Assembly (NCBI RefSeq): GCF_035599575.1
Contig: NZ_CP141179.1
Coordinates: 2,232,001 to 2,296,000 of the forward strand
Direction of reading: 5' to 3'
Source: Roseovarius sp. Pro17
GTDB lineage: Bacteria; Pseudomonadota; Alphaproteobacteria; Rhodobacterales; Rhodobacteraceae
Length of the DNA: 64,000 nt
Shown here: positions 18,328-28,580 of the stretch, one piece after another
Position numbering within the stretch: position 1 is the stretch's first letter
Layout: every line of letters starts with the position of its first letter
The notes under the pieces: model-generated
The model's database searches: none
What the model was told of the DNA's origin: nothing
Seen by the model: only the letters and a program-made list of their open reading frames with translations
Translations under genes and position numbers: made by a program

Positions 18328-20342
18328 TCCGCAGCCATCTTGGGCGCGCGGCGCGCTTTGGCATTGGCGCTTAGCTCGGCCATCACTTGGCTAGCGCGCG
18401 CGATCGGGTTGGTCAGGTAGTGATCCTTGATCGCGCTTCGGAACGCGGCCTTGCCCAGTGCTGTGACGTCCAGCGGCTGCCATTCATTCTGTGGCACCTG
18501 ATCGATTCCGGCCAGATGCGGCACTTTGGCGATCAGTGCCTTGCGCAGTTGCGGCAGGCTATCAAATGGCAAGGTTGCGTCCATCTCACCCGACAGCGCG
18601 CGCAGGATCGCCCAGTTTTCCTTGGCCTCGCCGGGCGCAAAGCTGGCGCGCAGGGCCAACTGGGGCCGCCCCTCGGTGTTGACGAACAGGCCCTGCTCTT
18701 CGGTATAGGCGGCACCCGGCAGGATCACGTCGGCGCGGTGCGCGCCCCGGTCGCCATGGCTGCCCTGATAGATCACGAAGGGGCCTGCCGCGATCTCGGT
18801 CTCGTCCGAACCGAGGTTGTAGATCACTTCGGCACCGTCCAGCGCAGCGTTCAGCCCACCCTCGGTCGTGCAGCCCGCATCCATCGCGCCGACACGGCCA
18901 GCCGCCGTGTGCAACACCAGCAGCTTGCCGCCGGATTTGTCACAGATCGCCTGCGCCATAGCCAGCACAGCCTCGCCATCGGCCTCGGAAATAGCCCCCT
19001 GCCCGACGATCACGATACAGTTCTTGCCCTTCAGCTCGGTCATATCCAGATCCGCCACATGCGCCAGCGCCGCACGGTCCGCGCCCATATGCTCGTAGTC
19101 ATACGTCAGATCGACCTTCTCGCCGACCAGCACCACATCCGCGCCACGCAGCCATGCCTTGCGGATACGCGCATTCAAAACCGGCGCCTCGACGGCAGGA
19201 TTCGTGCCAATGAGCAGCACCTTGTCGGCGGCGTCGATCTCCTCGACCCGCGCGGTCCCGACATAGCCCGAGCGATTGCCGGCGGGCAGCTTGGCGCCGT
19301 CGGTGCGGCACTCGACATGGCCGCCCTGCCCCTCGATCAGCTGTTTCAGCGCAAATGCAGCCTCGACCGGCACCAGATCACCGACCAGACCGGTGACCTT
19401 CTTGCCGTTCATGGCAGCCGCAGCAACGCTCAGTGCCTCGGGCCAAGTGGCTGCACGCAGCTTGCCGTTTTCGCGGATGTAGGGTTTATCCAGACGCTGG
19501 CGACGCAGGCCGTCCCATACGAAACGGGTCTTGTCCGCGATCCATTCCTCGTTCACGCCGTCATGGTTGCGCGGCAGCATCCGCATGACTTCGCGGCCCT
19601 TGGTATCGACCCGGATATTACTGCCGAGCGCGTCCATCACGTCAATGGACTCGGTCTTGGTCAGCTCCCATGGGCGGGCGGTAAAGGCGTATGGCTTGTT
19701 GACCAGCGCGCCGACGGGACAGAGGTCAATGATGTTGCCCTGCAAATTGCTGTCCAGCGTTTCGCCCAGATAGGACGTGATCTCGGCATCCTCGCCCCGG
19801 CCGGTCTGGCCCATCTGGCTGATGCCTGCGACCTCGGTGGTAAAGCGCACGCAGCGGGTGCAGGAAATGCATCGCGTCATGTGCGTTTCCACCAGCGGAC
19901 CCAGATCTAGGTCCTCGGTCGCGCGCTTGGGCTCGCGAAAGCGCGAGAAATCAACGCCATAGGCCATCGCCTGATCCTGCAAGTCACACTCGCCGCCCTG
20001 ATCGCAGATCGGGCAATCGAGCGGGTGATTGATCAGCAGGAATTCCATCACACCCTCGCGGGCTTTCTTGACCATCGGCGAGTTGGTTTTAACCATCGGC
20101 GCTTCGCCATCCTTGCCGGGGCGCAGATCGCGCACCTGCATGGCGCAGCTGGCCGCAGGTTTCGGCGGGCCGCCGACGACCTCCACAAGGCACATGCGGC
20201 AGTTACCAGCGATCGACAAACGCTCGTGATAGCAAAAACGCGGGATTTCCACGCCAGCAATCTCACACGCCTGGATCAGGGTCATCGCCCCGTCCACTTC
20301 GATCTCGGTTCCGTCGATGTTCACTTTGCGAAGGTTCGTCAT
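18324..20342 (-). CDS. nuoG: NADH-quinone oxidoreductase subunit G
   Basis: This 672-residue subunit of the peripheral arm carries clusters N1b, N4 and N5. The N-terminal [2Fe-2S] site ([15 protein letters not shown]), the His-ligated site ([14 protein letters not shown]) and the ferredoxin site ([10 protein letters not shown], then LCPVGAL) are all present. The C-terminal half is the molybdopterin-oxidoreductase-like domain, structural in complex I. The ATG at 20342 gives [16 protein letters not shown]; the open frame continues upstream only into the DUF5333 gene. Confidence 0.95.
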   Translation of the reverse strand: MTNLRKVNIDGTEIEVDGAMTLIQACEIAGVEIPRFCYHERLSIAGNCRMCLVEVVGGPPKPAASCAMQVRDLRPGKDGEAPMVKTNSPMVKKAREGVMEFLLINHPLDCPICDQGGECDLQDQAMAYGVDFSRFREPKRATEDLDLGPLVETHMTRCISCTRCVRFTTEVAGISQMGQTGRGEDAEITSYLGETLDSNLQGNIIDLCPVGALVNKPYAFTARPWELTKTESIDVMDALGSNIRVDTKGREVMRMLPRNHDGVNEEWIADKTRFVWDGLRRQRLDKPYIRENGKLRAATWPEALSVAAAAMNGKKVTGLVGDLVPVEAAFALKQLIEGQGGHVECRTDGAKLPAGNRSGYVGTARVEEIDAADKVLLIGTNPAVEAPVLNARIRKAWLRGADVVLVGEKVDLTYDYEHMGADRAALAHVADLDMTELKGKNCIVIVGQGAISEADGEAVLAMAQAICDKSGGKLLVLHTAAGRVGAMDAGCTTEGGLNAALDGAEVIYNLGSDETEIAAGPFVIYQGSHGDRGAHRADVILPGAAYTEEQGLFVNTEGRPQLALRASFAPGEAKENWAILRALSGEMDATLPFDSLPQLRKALIAKVPHLAGIDQVPQNEWQPLDVTALGKAAFRSAIKDHYLTNPIARASQVMAELSANAKARRAPKMAAE

Positions 20343-20347
20343 GGTGT

Positions 20348-20749
20348 TCACTTTGCTTTCAGGAATGAGCCTATGCGGCTGCGGTTCTTGATCTCGTCCC
20401 GGCCTAATCGACACAGGCTGGCGGCGTCCAGATTGCTGGCGCCTTTCGATTTGAAATAGGCGTTGCGGCGCTCGCGCATCTTGGCCTTCTCGGCGCTGTC
20501 GTTCACATAGGCCTCAATCTGCGCATCGCTGTAGCCGCGCTTGGCTGCGAGGTCCTTGAGCTGGTTGGCATAGCTGCGCGCGGCCCAGAAGCGTCCCGAC
20601 AGATCGCCGCACTCGCGGCGAATCTTGTCTGCGGCGGCAACAGCCAGAAGGCCGGCGTTGATATCCTTTTCCCCGGCCAGATCGGCGCGGGCGGCACCTG
20701 CCGTCCCCGCGAGGGAAAGCGCGATGAGCGTGGTCAAAATCAGGCGCAT
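20348..20749 (-). CDS. DUF5333-like exported protein upstream of nuoG
   Basis: This 133-residue protein has a signal peptide ([19 protein letters not shown], then ARA). The mature protein is mostly helical, with [21 protein letters not shown] and two Cys (RECGDL, ASLCRLG) likely to form a disulfide. I recognise it as the DUF5333 family seen in Rhodobacterales nuo operons; the role is unknown. AAGGAGTGACACC precedes the ATG. It ends 5 bases before the nuoG start. Upstream lies the longest gap of the operon (124 bases). Confidence 0.72.
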   Translation of the reverse strand: MRLILTTLIALSLAGTAGAARADLAGEKDINAGLLAVAAADKIRRECGDLSGRFWAARSYANQLKDLAAKRGYSDAQIEAYVNDSAEKAKMRERRNAYFKSKGASNLDAASLCRLGRDEIKNRSRIGSFLKAK

Positions 20750-20780
20750 GGTGTCACTCCTTTCATGCGTGTGGGGCGAG

Positions 20781-20840
20781 GTGCAACTGCACGCTCACTT
20801 AACACGCAAGTGGAGATCAGGGTGGCCGTTATGCAATAAC
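20781..20840. promoter_or_regulatory. Two short palindromes in the internal nuo gap
   Basis: The 124-base gap between a lipoprotein gene and the DUF5333 gene contains GTGCAACTGCAC (20781-20792) and GTTATGCAATAAC (20828-20840), both perfect inverted repeats. It may hold an internal promoter or operator for nuoG and later genes; I see no convincing -35/-10 pair. Confidence 0.3.
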
Positions 20841-20873
20841 ATACGCAGAACGCCGCCGAAATCATCGCGAGAC

Positions 20874-21212
20874 TTACCATATCACACAGTTCCCGCGCAA
20901 AATCAGCTTGCCATCATCAATCACTGCTGCGCCGGCGTCGGGATCGTAGCCCGCTAGCCAGGTGATGTCGCTGTCGCCGAAGGTTTCGACGCAATGGCGC
21001 GTCGCCTCAAAGCGGCCTGCCTCGCGCGCGCCGGCAATGCCTTGGCCGGGATCGCTCACGGCGACCACGAAATTCTCGCGCCGCTCTCCTACCTTGCTCA
21101 GCTGGGCAGGAAAGTAATTACCGTCAAAGCGCACCCGTTCACCCGGTTTACCACACGCGGACAGGGCAACCGCCGCCGCCAAAAGCGTGCCTGTCATCCT
21201 TAATACACTCAT
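20874..21212 (-). CDS. Small lipoprotein upstream of nuoG
   Basis: This 112-residue protein has a lipoprotein signal (MTGTLLAAAVALSAC) and should be anchored in the periplasm. The mature part (RVRFDGNYFPAQLSKVGERR, then DPGQGIAGAREAGRFEATRHC) ends in a short Cys-containing tail (LRGNCVIW), so two Cys may pair. GGAGG lies ahead of the ATG at 21212, which overlaps the stop of the MAPEG gene by 4 bases. I recognise the general type from Rhodobacterales genomes but no function. Confidence 0.68.
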   Translation of the reverse strand: MSVLRMTGTLLAAAVALSACGKPGERVRFDGNYFPAQLSKVGERRENFVVAVSDPGQGIAGAREAGRFEATRHCVETFGDSDITWLAGYDPDAGAAVIDDGKLILRGNCVIW

Positions 21213-21634
21213 ACCGCACCTCCGAACGCTGCCACGATGGCAAAAATAGCCAGCAGGATGCACATCACCCAGCCCAACACATAAACGATAGACCGCGCGC
21301 CCATATGCGGCTTGCCGCCACGCAAATGAATCACCAGCATCACCAGCCGCGCGACAAGGAAAACCGTTGCAAAGAGGTTCACCCAGAACGGCGCGGCCCC
21401 CGCGAGTATCGCCGCAAGCGTGACCAGCGCGAAACTGCCGGTCGCCTCGGTGAGGTTGGCGTAGGCGCGATGCCAGCGGTAAGTCGCATCGGCATAGTCC
21501 TCGGGCGGGGTCGCGCCCGGTGCCAGCCCGGCGGCCTGCTTGCGCATTGCCGACATTGGGCTGAGGATCAGCGCCAGAAGCCCGATCAGCGCCATTGCGG
21601 AAATCGCGTGGCCATATTCTGCAAATTGAATCAA
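21209..21634 (-). CDS. MAPEG-family membrane protein
   Basis: This 141-residue protein has about four transmembrane helices and matches the MAPEG superfamily (membrane-associated proteins in eicosanoid and glutathione metabolism): RWHRAYANLTEATGSFALVTL contains the family Arg/Asn/Glu pattern, and FVNLF-type helices follow. The best start is TTG at 21634, giving MIQFAEYGHAISAMALIGLL, because GGAG lies 7 bases upstream. An ATG at 21595 would cut the first helix. It begins 4 bases after the nuoF stop. The substrate is unknown. Confidence 0.75.
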   Translation of the reverse strand: MIQFAEYGHAISAMALIGLLALILSPMSAMRKQAAGLAPGATPPEDYADATYRWHRAYANLTEATGSFALVTLAAILAGAAPFWVNLFATVFLVARLVMLVIHLRGGKPHMGARSIVYVLGWVMCILLAIFAIVAAFGGAV

Positions 21635-21638
21635 ACTG

Positions 21639-22934
21639 CTACTCCGCCGCCACAGGGCGCACTGTCGTGCCACGCTTGTGCTTGATGCGGTCTTCGATCT
21701 CGTCGCGGAAGTTGCGGATGAGGCCCTGAATGGGCCACGCCGCCGCATCCCCCAGCGCGCAGATCGTGTGGCCCTCGACCTGCTTGGTCACGTCCAGCAG
21801 CATATCAATTTCCTCGGGTTCGGCGTTGCCGGTGACGAGTCGGTCCATCACGCGCATCATCCAGCCGGTGCCTTCGCGGCACGGCGTGCACTGGCCGCAG
21901 GATTCGTGCTTGTAGAACTTTGACAGCCGCCAGATCGCCTTGATGATGTCGGTCGACTGATCCATCACGATCACGGCAGCAGTGCCGAGACCGCTGCGCT
22001 GATCGCGCAGATAGTCGAAATCCATGATCGCCTCGCGCATATTCTCGCCCCGGATCAGCGGCACGGAACTGCCACCGGGGATAACGGCCTTGAGGTTGTC
22101 CCAGCCGCCGCGAATACCGCCGCAATGCTTTTCGATCAGCTCTTCGAAATTGACGCTCATCGCTTCTTCGACAACGCAGGGGTTGTTGACGTGGCCCGAG
22201 ATCGCGAACAGCTTGGTGCCGGAATTGTTCGGACGGCCAAAGCTGGAAAACCACTCTGGCCCGCGCCGCAGGATCGTCGGCACGACCGCGATGGATTCCA
22301 CGTTGTTGACAGTGGTTGGGCAGCCATAAAGACCCGCCCCCGCCGGGAATGGCGGCTTCATGCGCGGCATCCCCTTTTTGCCCTCAAGCGATTCCAGCAG
22401 CGCGGTTTCTTCGCCGCAGATGTAGGCGCCGGCGCCGTGCGTCAGGTAGAGGTCGAAATCATAGCCCGACTTGCAGGCGTTCCTGCCGATCAGCCCGGCA
22501 TCGTAGCATTCGTCGATCGCAGCCTGAAGCGCCTCGCGCTCGCGGATATATTCGCCGCGAATATAGATGTAGCAGGCATGGGCTTGCATGGCGTAGCTGG
22601 CGATCAGGCAGCCCTCGATCAAGGTGTGCGGATCATGGCGCATGATCTCGCGGTCCTTGCAGGTGCCCGGCTCAGACTCGTCGGCGTTGACCACCAGATA
22701 AGAGGGGCGGCCATCCGATTCCTTGGGCATGAAGGACCACTTGAGGCCGGTGGGAAAGCCCGCACCGCCACGTCCGCGCAGGCCACTGGCCTTCATCTGC
22801 TCGACGATCCAGTCGCGCCCGTTTTGCATAATCTTGGCCGTGCCGTCCCAATGGCCACGCGCCTGCGCGCCCTTCAGCGTGCGGTCGTGCATCCCGTAAA
22901 GGTTGGTAAAAATACGGTCCTGGTCTTTCAGCAT
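21639..22934 (-). CDS. nuoF: NADH-quinone oxidoreductase subunit F
   Basis: This 431-residue subunit binds NADH and FMN and carries cluster N3; it is where electrons enter complex [14 protein letters not shown] is the NADH-binding loop, [18 protein letters not shown] contributes to FMN binding, and [13 protein letters not shown] plus a later Cys (TICALGD) hold the [4Fe-4S] cluster. The start at 22934 has AGGGG upstream; the frame opens 11 codons earlier into the DUF5337 gene. Confidence 0.96.
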   Translation of the reverse strand: MLKDQDRIFTNLYGMHDRTLKGAQARGHWDGTAKIMQNGRDWIVEQMKASGLRGRGGAGFPTGLKWSFMPKESDGRPSYLVVNADESEPGTCKDREIMRHDPHTLIEGCLIASYAMQAHACYIYIRGEYIREREALQAAIDECYDAGLIGRNACKSGYDFDLYLTHGAGAYICGEETALLESLEGKKGMPRMKPPFPAGAGLYGCPTTVNNVESIAVVPTILRRGPEWFSSFGRPNNSGTKLFAISGHVNNPCVVEEAMSVNFEELIEKHCGGIRGGWDNLKAVIPGGSSVPLIRGENMREAIMDFDYLRDQRSGLGTAAVIVMDQSTDIIKAIWRLSKFYKHESCGQCTPCREGTGWMMRVMDRLVTGNAEPEEIDMLLDVTKQVEGHTICALGDAAAWPIQGLIRNFRDEIEDRIKHKRGTTVRPVAAE

Positions 22935-22938
22935 TGCG

Positions 22939-23163
22939 TCAACGCCCCTGATTGTCCCGGCGCGCACGCCAGATATTGTAGATCATCCAAAACGCCCAGA
23001 GGAATCCCCCGAGGGCCATCAGATCGAGCGCAATCCGCGTAGACGGACTAAGCTCCAACTTATCGCCAAGATAGGACGCCGCCACCCAGAGGATGGCGGT
23101 GCCCGCAATCACCAGCGCGGCGCGGCGCCCTGCCTGAGCCTGAGTGCGTTCTGTATCGCTCAT
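22939..23163 (-). CDS. DUF5337-like small membrane protein
   Basis: This 74-residue protein has two transmembrane helices ([18 protein letters not shown] and [20 protein letters not shown]) with charged ends. I recognise it as the DUF5337 family linked to nuo operons of Rhodobacterales. AGGAC lies 9 bases before the ATG. It sits between the helix-hairpin-helix protein and nuoF, ending 4 bases before the nuoF start. A complex I assembly or accessory role is possible but unproven. Confidence 0.72.
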   Translation of the reverse strand: MSDTERTQAQAGRRAALVIAGTAILWVAASYLGDKLELSPSTRIALDLMALGGFLWAFWMIYNIWRARRDNQGR

Positions 23164-23178
23164 GCCACTGCAGTCCTA

Positions 23179-23940
23179 TTATTTCCCGCCCTTCGAGGCA
23201 CGGGTCGAAAATTCGGTCGACCCGCCGCGTGCAAGCGTTGCGGCCTGCCCGGTCCAGTCGTCGCGGGTGGCACGGCCCTTGAAGCCCTGAAGGTTCTCAT
23301 CAACCCACGCGACCTCGCTATCTGTCCAGTTCGCGATCTGATCGAAATGGTAAAACCCCATCCCGTTAAGCATCTTCTCCAGCTTGGGTCCGACGCCCTT
23401 GATCAACTTCAAATCATCCGCTCCACCCGGGCGCGGCGCGCTGAGGGAGCTTGGCTTTTTGTCTGTGGCAGATGCGGCGCTGGCAGCGGGGCTAGCGCTG
23501 GCGGCAGAGGCGGCCGGGGCGCTCTTGGCCTTGGCCGGTTTCACCTTGTCCACCTTGTCCACCTTCGGCTTCTTCGCCTCAGTGGCTACGGGGTGCGCTT
23601 GCGGTGCAGGCTCGGCCGGTGTTTGCATCGGCGGCGGTGTCGCTGCTGCAGCGGCTGCCGCAGAGGCAGGCGCGCCGCCCGGCAGAGGTGCAGGCGAATC
23701 GCCCGCGACATGGCTGGAGGGCGTGCTGGTCGCCGTCATCGGGCGGTCTGACCGGCCGCCGGTGCAGACCAATTGCGGTAGCACAAAGCCGAGGACCAGG
23801 AACACGATCACCCCCAGCAACAGCGCCCAGAGAAAGAACCAATCCGCCACGATCAGCACGATCGCCAGCAACAGGCCCAGCCCTACGGCGACATACCAGC
23901 AGGTGCTGGCACATTTCTTGGCAGAAGAATCGGTCATCAT
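23179..23940 (-). CDS. Membrane-anchored helix-hairpin-helix protein, paralogous to the NuoE tail
   Basis: This 253-residue protein has a hydrophobic N-terminal region of two closely spaced helices (WYVAVGLGLLLAIVLIVADW, then FFLWALLLGVIVFLVLGFVL), a long Ala/Pro/Lys-rich linker, and a C-terminal domain with [19 protein letters not shown], then YHFDQIANWTDSEVAWVD. That domain is a helix-hairpin-helix/DUF4332-like fold and is 46 of 63 residues identical to the end of NuoE next door. AGGGGACG precedes the ATG. The membrane anchor suggests it holds the domain near the membrane arm; the role is unknown. Confidence 0.75.
   Translation of the reverse strand: MMTDSSAKKCASTCWYVAVGLGLLLAIVLIVADWFFLWALLLGVIVFLVLGFVLPQLVCTGGRSDRPMTATSTPSSHVAGDSPAPLPGGAPASAAAAAAATPPPMQTPAEPAPQAHPVATEAKKPKVDKVDKVKPAKAKSAPAASAASASPAASAASATDKKPSSLSAPRPGGADDLKLIKGVGPKLEKMLNGMGFYHFDQIANWTDSEVAWVDENLQGFKGRATRDDWTGQAATLARGGSTEFSTRASKGGK
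23229..23420 (-). repeat. Direct repeat copy A: helix-hairpin-helix domain
   Basis: Copy A of a coding direct repeat of about 190 bases; copy B is at 24036-24230 in nuoE, same strand. The encoded 63 residues match at 46 positions, including [15 protein letters not shown] and GFKGRATRD. It probably arose by tandem duplication. Confidence 0.75.
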
Positions 23941-23979
23941 CTCACGTCCCCTTCATTTTCGGGCGCGTAGGCCCAAGAT

Positions 23980-25326
23980 TCAGTCGTAAACATCGCCCTT
24001 CTTAACGCGTTTGGCAAAGTCCGTCTCGCTTCCAGACGCCAGCGTGCCCGCTTGCCGGACCCACTCATCGCGCGTGGCGCGACCCTTGAAGCCTTCAAGA
24101 TGCGCGTCCACCCATGCAATCTCATCGCCGGTCCAGGCCGCGATTTGGTCGAAATGGTAGATGCCAAGGCTGTTCAGCAGCTTCTCCAGCTTGGGCCCGA
24201 CGCCCTTGATCATCTTCAGATTGTCGGCCCCGCCATCGCGCGCAGCATCCAGTGCGACCGGTTTGCGCCCTTCGTCGGACGCGGCCGCATCGGTTGCAAC
24301 AGCCTTGTCCTCATCACCAGCCTTGCCCTGACTAGCCTTGTCCTGGCCAGCCTTGCTTGTGCGGGGCACGCCTGTCGGATCGCCCTCGACCTGAGGCGCC
24401 TTGGACGATGCCTTGGACGTCTTGGCGATGCTCGCCGGGTTGTCCGGACCGGGCTCGCCAGCGGGAGCGTTGGTGTTGTCGATCTTTGGCTTGGCCTTGG
24501 ACGTTGCCGCATCACCCTTGGCCGCCTTGGCCGGGGCGATACGGCCGGTCTCCTTGACGATATCCAACGGCGCATCCAGCACTTTGACGTTCGGCTTGGC
24601 AGGTTGGTGCATCGCACCCTTGTCCTGCCACGGCGACAACAGCGGCACTTCGGTGCCGTCGATCCGCTTGACGGTCTCGCCCAGATCGGCGGCCAACTGT
24701 GCGGAGGCGTTGTATTTCTTGTGACCGCTGTCGAATTCCTTGAGGCTGGTCAGACCGCTCGCCGGTTCCGAGGCAAAGCGTCCGTTCTGCGGGCCGGGTG
24801 TGGGCACGCTGCCTGCCGCCAGCTCGTCGATGATCTCGCCCAGCCGTTCAGCGGTCAGATCCTCGTAATAATCCTTGCCGATCATCGCCATCGGCGCGTT
24901 CGCGCAGGCGCCCTGACATTCGACCTCTTCCCAGCTGAACTTGCCATCGGCGCTGACCGTGTGGGGCTTGTCGGCGATCTTTTCACGGCAAACAGCCATA
25001 AGATCTTCGGCCCCGCAGATCATGCAGGACGTCGTGCCGCAGACTTGAATGTTTGCAATACTTCCAACAGGTTGCAACTGGAACTGAAAGTAAAATGACG
25101 CCACTTCCAGTGCGCGCATGTAGGCCATACCCAGCATGTCGGCAATGCCCTCGATAGCGGGACGGGTCAACCAGCCTTCTTGCTCGTGGGCGCGCCACAT
25201 CAGCGGAATGATCGCGCTGGCCTGACGACCCTCGGGAAACTTGGTAATCTGCGCCTCGGCCCACGCCTGATTGGCAGGTGTGAAGGCGAAGCTGTCGGGC
25301 TGTTCAGGGTGGAGGCGACGTAGCAT
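23980..25326 (-). CDS. nuoE: NADH-quinone oxidoreductase subunit E with long C-terminal extension
   Basis: This 448-residue protein is about twice the usual NuoE length. Residues 1-230 are the normal subunit: a thioredoxin-like domain holding the N1a [2Fe-2S] cluster with CGTTSC and CQGAC. After that come a low-complexity Lys/Ala/Pro/Ser linker (about 260-375) and a helix-hairpin-helix domain ([20 protein letters not shown]) repeated in the next gene. An extended NuoE has been reported in Rhodobacter capsulatus. The tail may dock an accessory factor to the peripheral arm; that is inference. The ATG at 25326 has GAGAG upstream. Confidence 0.92.
   Translation of the reverse strand: MLRRLHPEQPDSFAFTPANQAWAEAQITKFPEGRQASAIIPLMWRAHEQEGWLTRPAIEGIADMLGMAYMRALEVASFYFQFQLQPVGSIANIQVCGTTSCMICGAEDLMAVCREKIADKPHTVSADGKFSWEEVECQGACANAPMAMIGKDYYEDLTAERLGEIIDELAAGSVPTPGPQNGRFASEPASGLTSLKEFDSGHKKYNASAQLAADLGETVKRIDGTEVPLLSPWQDKGAMHQPAKPNVKVLDAPLDIVKETGRIAPAKAAKGDAATSKAKPKIDNTNAPAGEPGPDNPASIAKTSKASSKAPQVEGDPTGVPRTSKAGQDKASQGKAGDEDKAVATDAAASDEGRKPVALDAARDGGADNLKMIKGVGPKLEKLLNSLGIYHFDQIAAWTGDEIAWVDAHLEGFKGRATRDEWVRQAGTLASGSETDFAKRVKKGDVYD
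24036..24230 (-). repeat. Direct repeat copy B: helix-hairpin-helix domain in nuoE
   Basis: Copy B of the repeat described at 23229-23420, encoding the last domain of NuoE. The two copies lie about 810 bases apart in the same direction, so recombination between them could delete the end of nuoE and most of the next gene while leaving a fused frame. Confidence 0.75.
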
Positions 25327-25396
25327 CAGGCGCTCTCTTTCGTGCGTAACTTAAAGGTGGTCAGCGCGGCGGCGCGGACGATAAAATGGCAAGCGT

Positions 25397-26641
25397 TCAC
25401 CTGTCAATCTCCCCGAACACGACATCCATCGTGCCGATGATCGCGGCGACATCAGCCAGTTGGTGGCCCTTGGCGACATAGTCCATCGCCTGCAAATGCA
25501 AGTAGCCCGGCGCGCGCAGCTTGGCCCGGTAAGGCTTGTTGGTGCCATCGCTGACCAGATAGACGCCGAATTCGCCCTTGGGCGCCTCGACGGCGGCGTA
25601 AATTTCGCCGGCGGGAACATGAAAGCCCTCGGTATAGAGCTTGAAGTGATGGATCAGCGCCTCCATCGAGGTCTTCATGTCGGTGCGACTGGGCGGTGAT
25701 ATCTTGCCGCGGTGCATGATATCGCCCTTGCCCTCTGGCGCGCGCAGCTTTTCGATGGCTTGGTGGATGATGAGCGTCGACTGGCGCATTTCCTCCATCC
25801 GCACCAGGTAGCGGTCAAAGCAATCACCATTTTTGCCAACGGGAATCTGGAACTCGAATTCATCATAGCACTCATAGGGTTGCGCCCGGCGCAAATCCCA
25901 CGCCATGCCGCTGCCGCGCACCATCACACCAGAAAAGCCCCAGTCCAGCGCCTCCTGCTCACTAATGACACCGATATCGGCGTTACGCTGCTTGAAAACG
26001 CGGTTTTCGGTCAGCAGGTCGTCAATATCGTTCAGGACGTTCGGGAAGTGTTTGGCCCAAGCCTCAATATCGTCCAGCAGATCGCTGGGCAGGTCCTGAT
26101 GCACGCCGCCGGGCCTAAAATAGGCCGCGTGCAGGCGCGCGCCACAGGCCCGCTCGTAAAAAATCATCAGTTTTTCACGCTCTTCAAAGCCCCAGAGTGG
26201 CGGCGTCAGCGCGCCCACGTCCATCGCCTGCGTGGTCACGTTCAGCAGGTGGCTGAGGATGCGGCCAATCTCGCAATAAAGCACGCGGATCAGGCTGGCG
26301 CGGCGCGGCACTTCGATGTCGCACAGACGCTCAATCGCGAGGCACCAGGCATGTTCCTGATTCATCGGCGCTACATAGTCGAGGCGGTCAAGGTAGGGCA
26401 GGTTTTGCAGATAAGTACGCGATTCCATCAGCTTTTCGGTGCCGCGATGCAGCAGGCCGATATGGGGATCGCACCGCTCGACAATCTCGCCGTCCAGTTC
26501 CAGCACAAGGCGCAAAACGCCATGTGCCGCAGGGTGTTGCGGGCCGAAGTTGATGTTGAAGTTACGAATCTGCTGCTCGCCCGACTCGTAGTCGCGCGAT
26601 CCGTCGTCATAGGTATTGTTGCGGATATCGCCGTCCATCAT
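25397..26641 (-). CDS. nuoD: NADH-quinone oxidoreductase subunit D
   Basis: This 414-residue subunit, the 49-kDa homologue, forms the quinone-binding pocket with Nuo[18 protein letters not shown] is the hallmark motif with the functional His. [20 protein letters not shown] and a C-terminal DVVFGEIDR are also typical. Two adjacent ATGs exist at 26641 and 26638; the first has GGAG 8 bases upstream and overlaps the preceding small gene by 4 bases. Confidence 0.96.
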   Translation of the reverse strand: MMDGDIRNNTYDDGSRDYESGEQQIRNFNINFGPQHPAAHGVLRLVLELDGEIVERCDPHIGLLHRGTEKLMESRTYLQNLPYLDRLDYVAPMNQEHAWCLAIERLCDIEVPRRASLIRVLYCEIGRILSHLLNVTTQAMDVGALTPPLWGFEEREKLMIFYERACGARLHAAYFRPGGVHQDLPSDLLDDIEAWAKHFPNVLNDIDDLLTENRVFKQRNADIGVISEQEALDWGFSGVMVRGSGMAWDLRRAQPYECYDEFEFQIPVGKNGDCFDRYLVRMEEMRQSTLIIHQAIEKLRAPEGKGDIMHRGKISPPSRTDMKTSMEALIHHFKLYTEGFHVPAGEIYAAVEAPKGEFGVYLVSDGTNKPYRAKLRAPGYLHLQAMDYVAKGHQLADVAAIIGTMDVVFGEIDR

Positions 26642-26850
26642 GTCCGTGTCTCCGTAGTGCCGGAATTAGGCCATGGCAAAATAGCGATTACCCATAGCAG
26701 TAGAATAACACCCAAAAACGGGATGACAGCTAATCCGAGATAATACTTCGGCAGTGACGCCCGAACCAAAAGAAAGTAGCAGGGCGTCGCCAGCATTGCA
26801 GTGAAGGCAATAACATAGGTGACCATCTGGATCATGAAAATATCCATCAC
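26638..26850 (-). CDS. Small two-helix membrane protein between nuoC and nuoD
   Basis: This 70-residue protein has two hydrophobic helices ([20 protein letters not shown] and [20 protein letters not shown]) and a short polar tail. GAGGGGG stands 7 bases before the ATG, which overlaps the nuoC stop by 4 bases; its own stop overlaps the nuoD start by 4 bases. Such tight coupling on both sides makes it very probably translated. nuoC and nuoD are adjacent or fused in most bacteria, so an inserted gene here is notable. I do not recognise the family. Confidence 0.7.
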   Translation of the reverse strand: MMDIFMIQMVTYVIAFTAMLATPCYFLLVRASLPKYYLGLAVIPFLGVILLLWVIAILPWPNSGTTETRT

Positions 26851-27467
26851 TTCGCCCCCTCTTTCTTCTCACCAGCCTTGTCATCACCCGGCAGGATGTA
26901 TTCAGCCCCCTCCCATGGCGACATGAAATCGAACTGGCGGTACTCCTGCACAAGGCTGACAGGCTCATAAACCACGCGCTTCTGCGTTTCGTCATAGCGC
27001 ACTTCGGTATAGCCTGTAGTCGGGAAATCCTTGCGCAGCGGATGCCCGCGAAAGCCGTAATCAGTCAGGATGCGGCGCAAATCAGGGTGGCCCGAAAACA
27101 GGATGCCGAACATATCGAACACCTCACGCTCGAACCAGTTGGCCGAGGGGTGGATGGCGGTGATCGACGGCACCATATCCTCGGCACGCGTGGCTACGCG
27201 CAGGCGGATGCGCTGGTTCTGATACATGCTGAGGAAGTGATACACCATGTCGAACCGCTTGGCCCGCTCGGGGTAATCCACAGCGGTAATATCAACCAGC
27301 GTGGAAAAGCGGCAGGTGCTGTCGGTTTTCAGAAATTCGACCAGTCCCGCAATGCTGCTGAGAGCCACATCAACGGTCAACTCGCCATTGGTAACAGTCC
27401 AGCCCAGCACGCAATCCGTGCGCTTTGTCTCGATATGCGAACCCAGTTCCTTGAGCGCTTCGGTCAT
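26847..27467 (-). CDS. nuoC: NADH-quinone oxidoreductase subunit C
   Basis: This 206-residue subunit, the 30-kDa homologue, belongs to the connecting part of the peripheral arm. [20 protein letters not shown] and [14 protein letters not shown] are the signature sequences, and [15 protein letters not shown] ends the conserved core. It is separate from nuoD, unlike the fused E. coli form. AAGGGG precedes the ATG. Confidence 0.95.
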   Translation of the reverse strand: MTEALKELGSHIETKRTDCVLGWTVTNGELTVDVALSSIAGLVEFLKTDSTCRFSTLVDITAVDYPERAKRFDMVYHFLSMYQNQRIRLRVATRAEDMVPSITAIHPSANWFEREVFDMFGILFSGHPDLRRILTDYGFRGHPLRKDFPTTGYTEVRYDETQKRVVYEPVSLVQEYRQFDFMSPWEGAEYILPGDDKAGEKKEGAK

Positions 27468-27500
27468 GTCATTCCCCTTGCCTGCATCAATCGCCCGCCT

Positions 27501-28390
<890 letters not shown>

Positions 28391-28455
28391 GAGCGGCTCC
28401 TTTTCTGCCATGGCGCAGCGCGCGGGCGATCAAGTGGCATGTTTGACTAGCGTCC

Positions 28456-28484
28456 GGTTTACTCTCGCCCCCGATGAGGGTCAA
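28456..28484 (-). promoter_or_regulatory. Candidate promoter of the nuo operon
   Basis: On the minus strand TTGACC (28484-28479) and TAAACC (28461-28456) are spaced by 17 bases, similar to the candidate promoter of the helicase. It lies about 65-95 bases upstream of nuoA and would serve the 20-kb operon. Confidence 0.4.
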
Positions 28485-28580
28485 CGGCTCAATCCCGAAT
28501 TTAGGCCGCGCGGCGCGGGCAGTCAAACCGCCAGAGGTGCGTCGGACCGCCGCGCCCTGCTCTGCCCCTGCGACCCGGTG

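Noticed and set aside
18387..19910. A 507-codon open frame on the plus strand, opposite nuoG
   Set aside because: It is antisense to a gene with all NuoG motifs; its translation has no family resemblance and biased, low-information composition typical of antisense frames in GC-rich DNA. The same applies to long antisense frames opposite proS, nuoD and the beta-helix gene.
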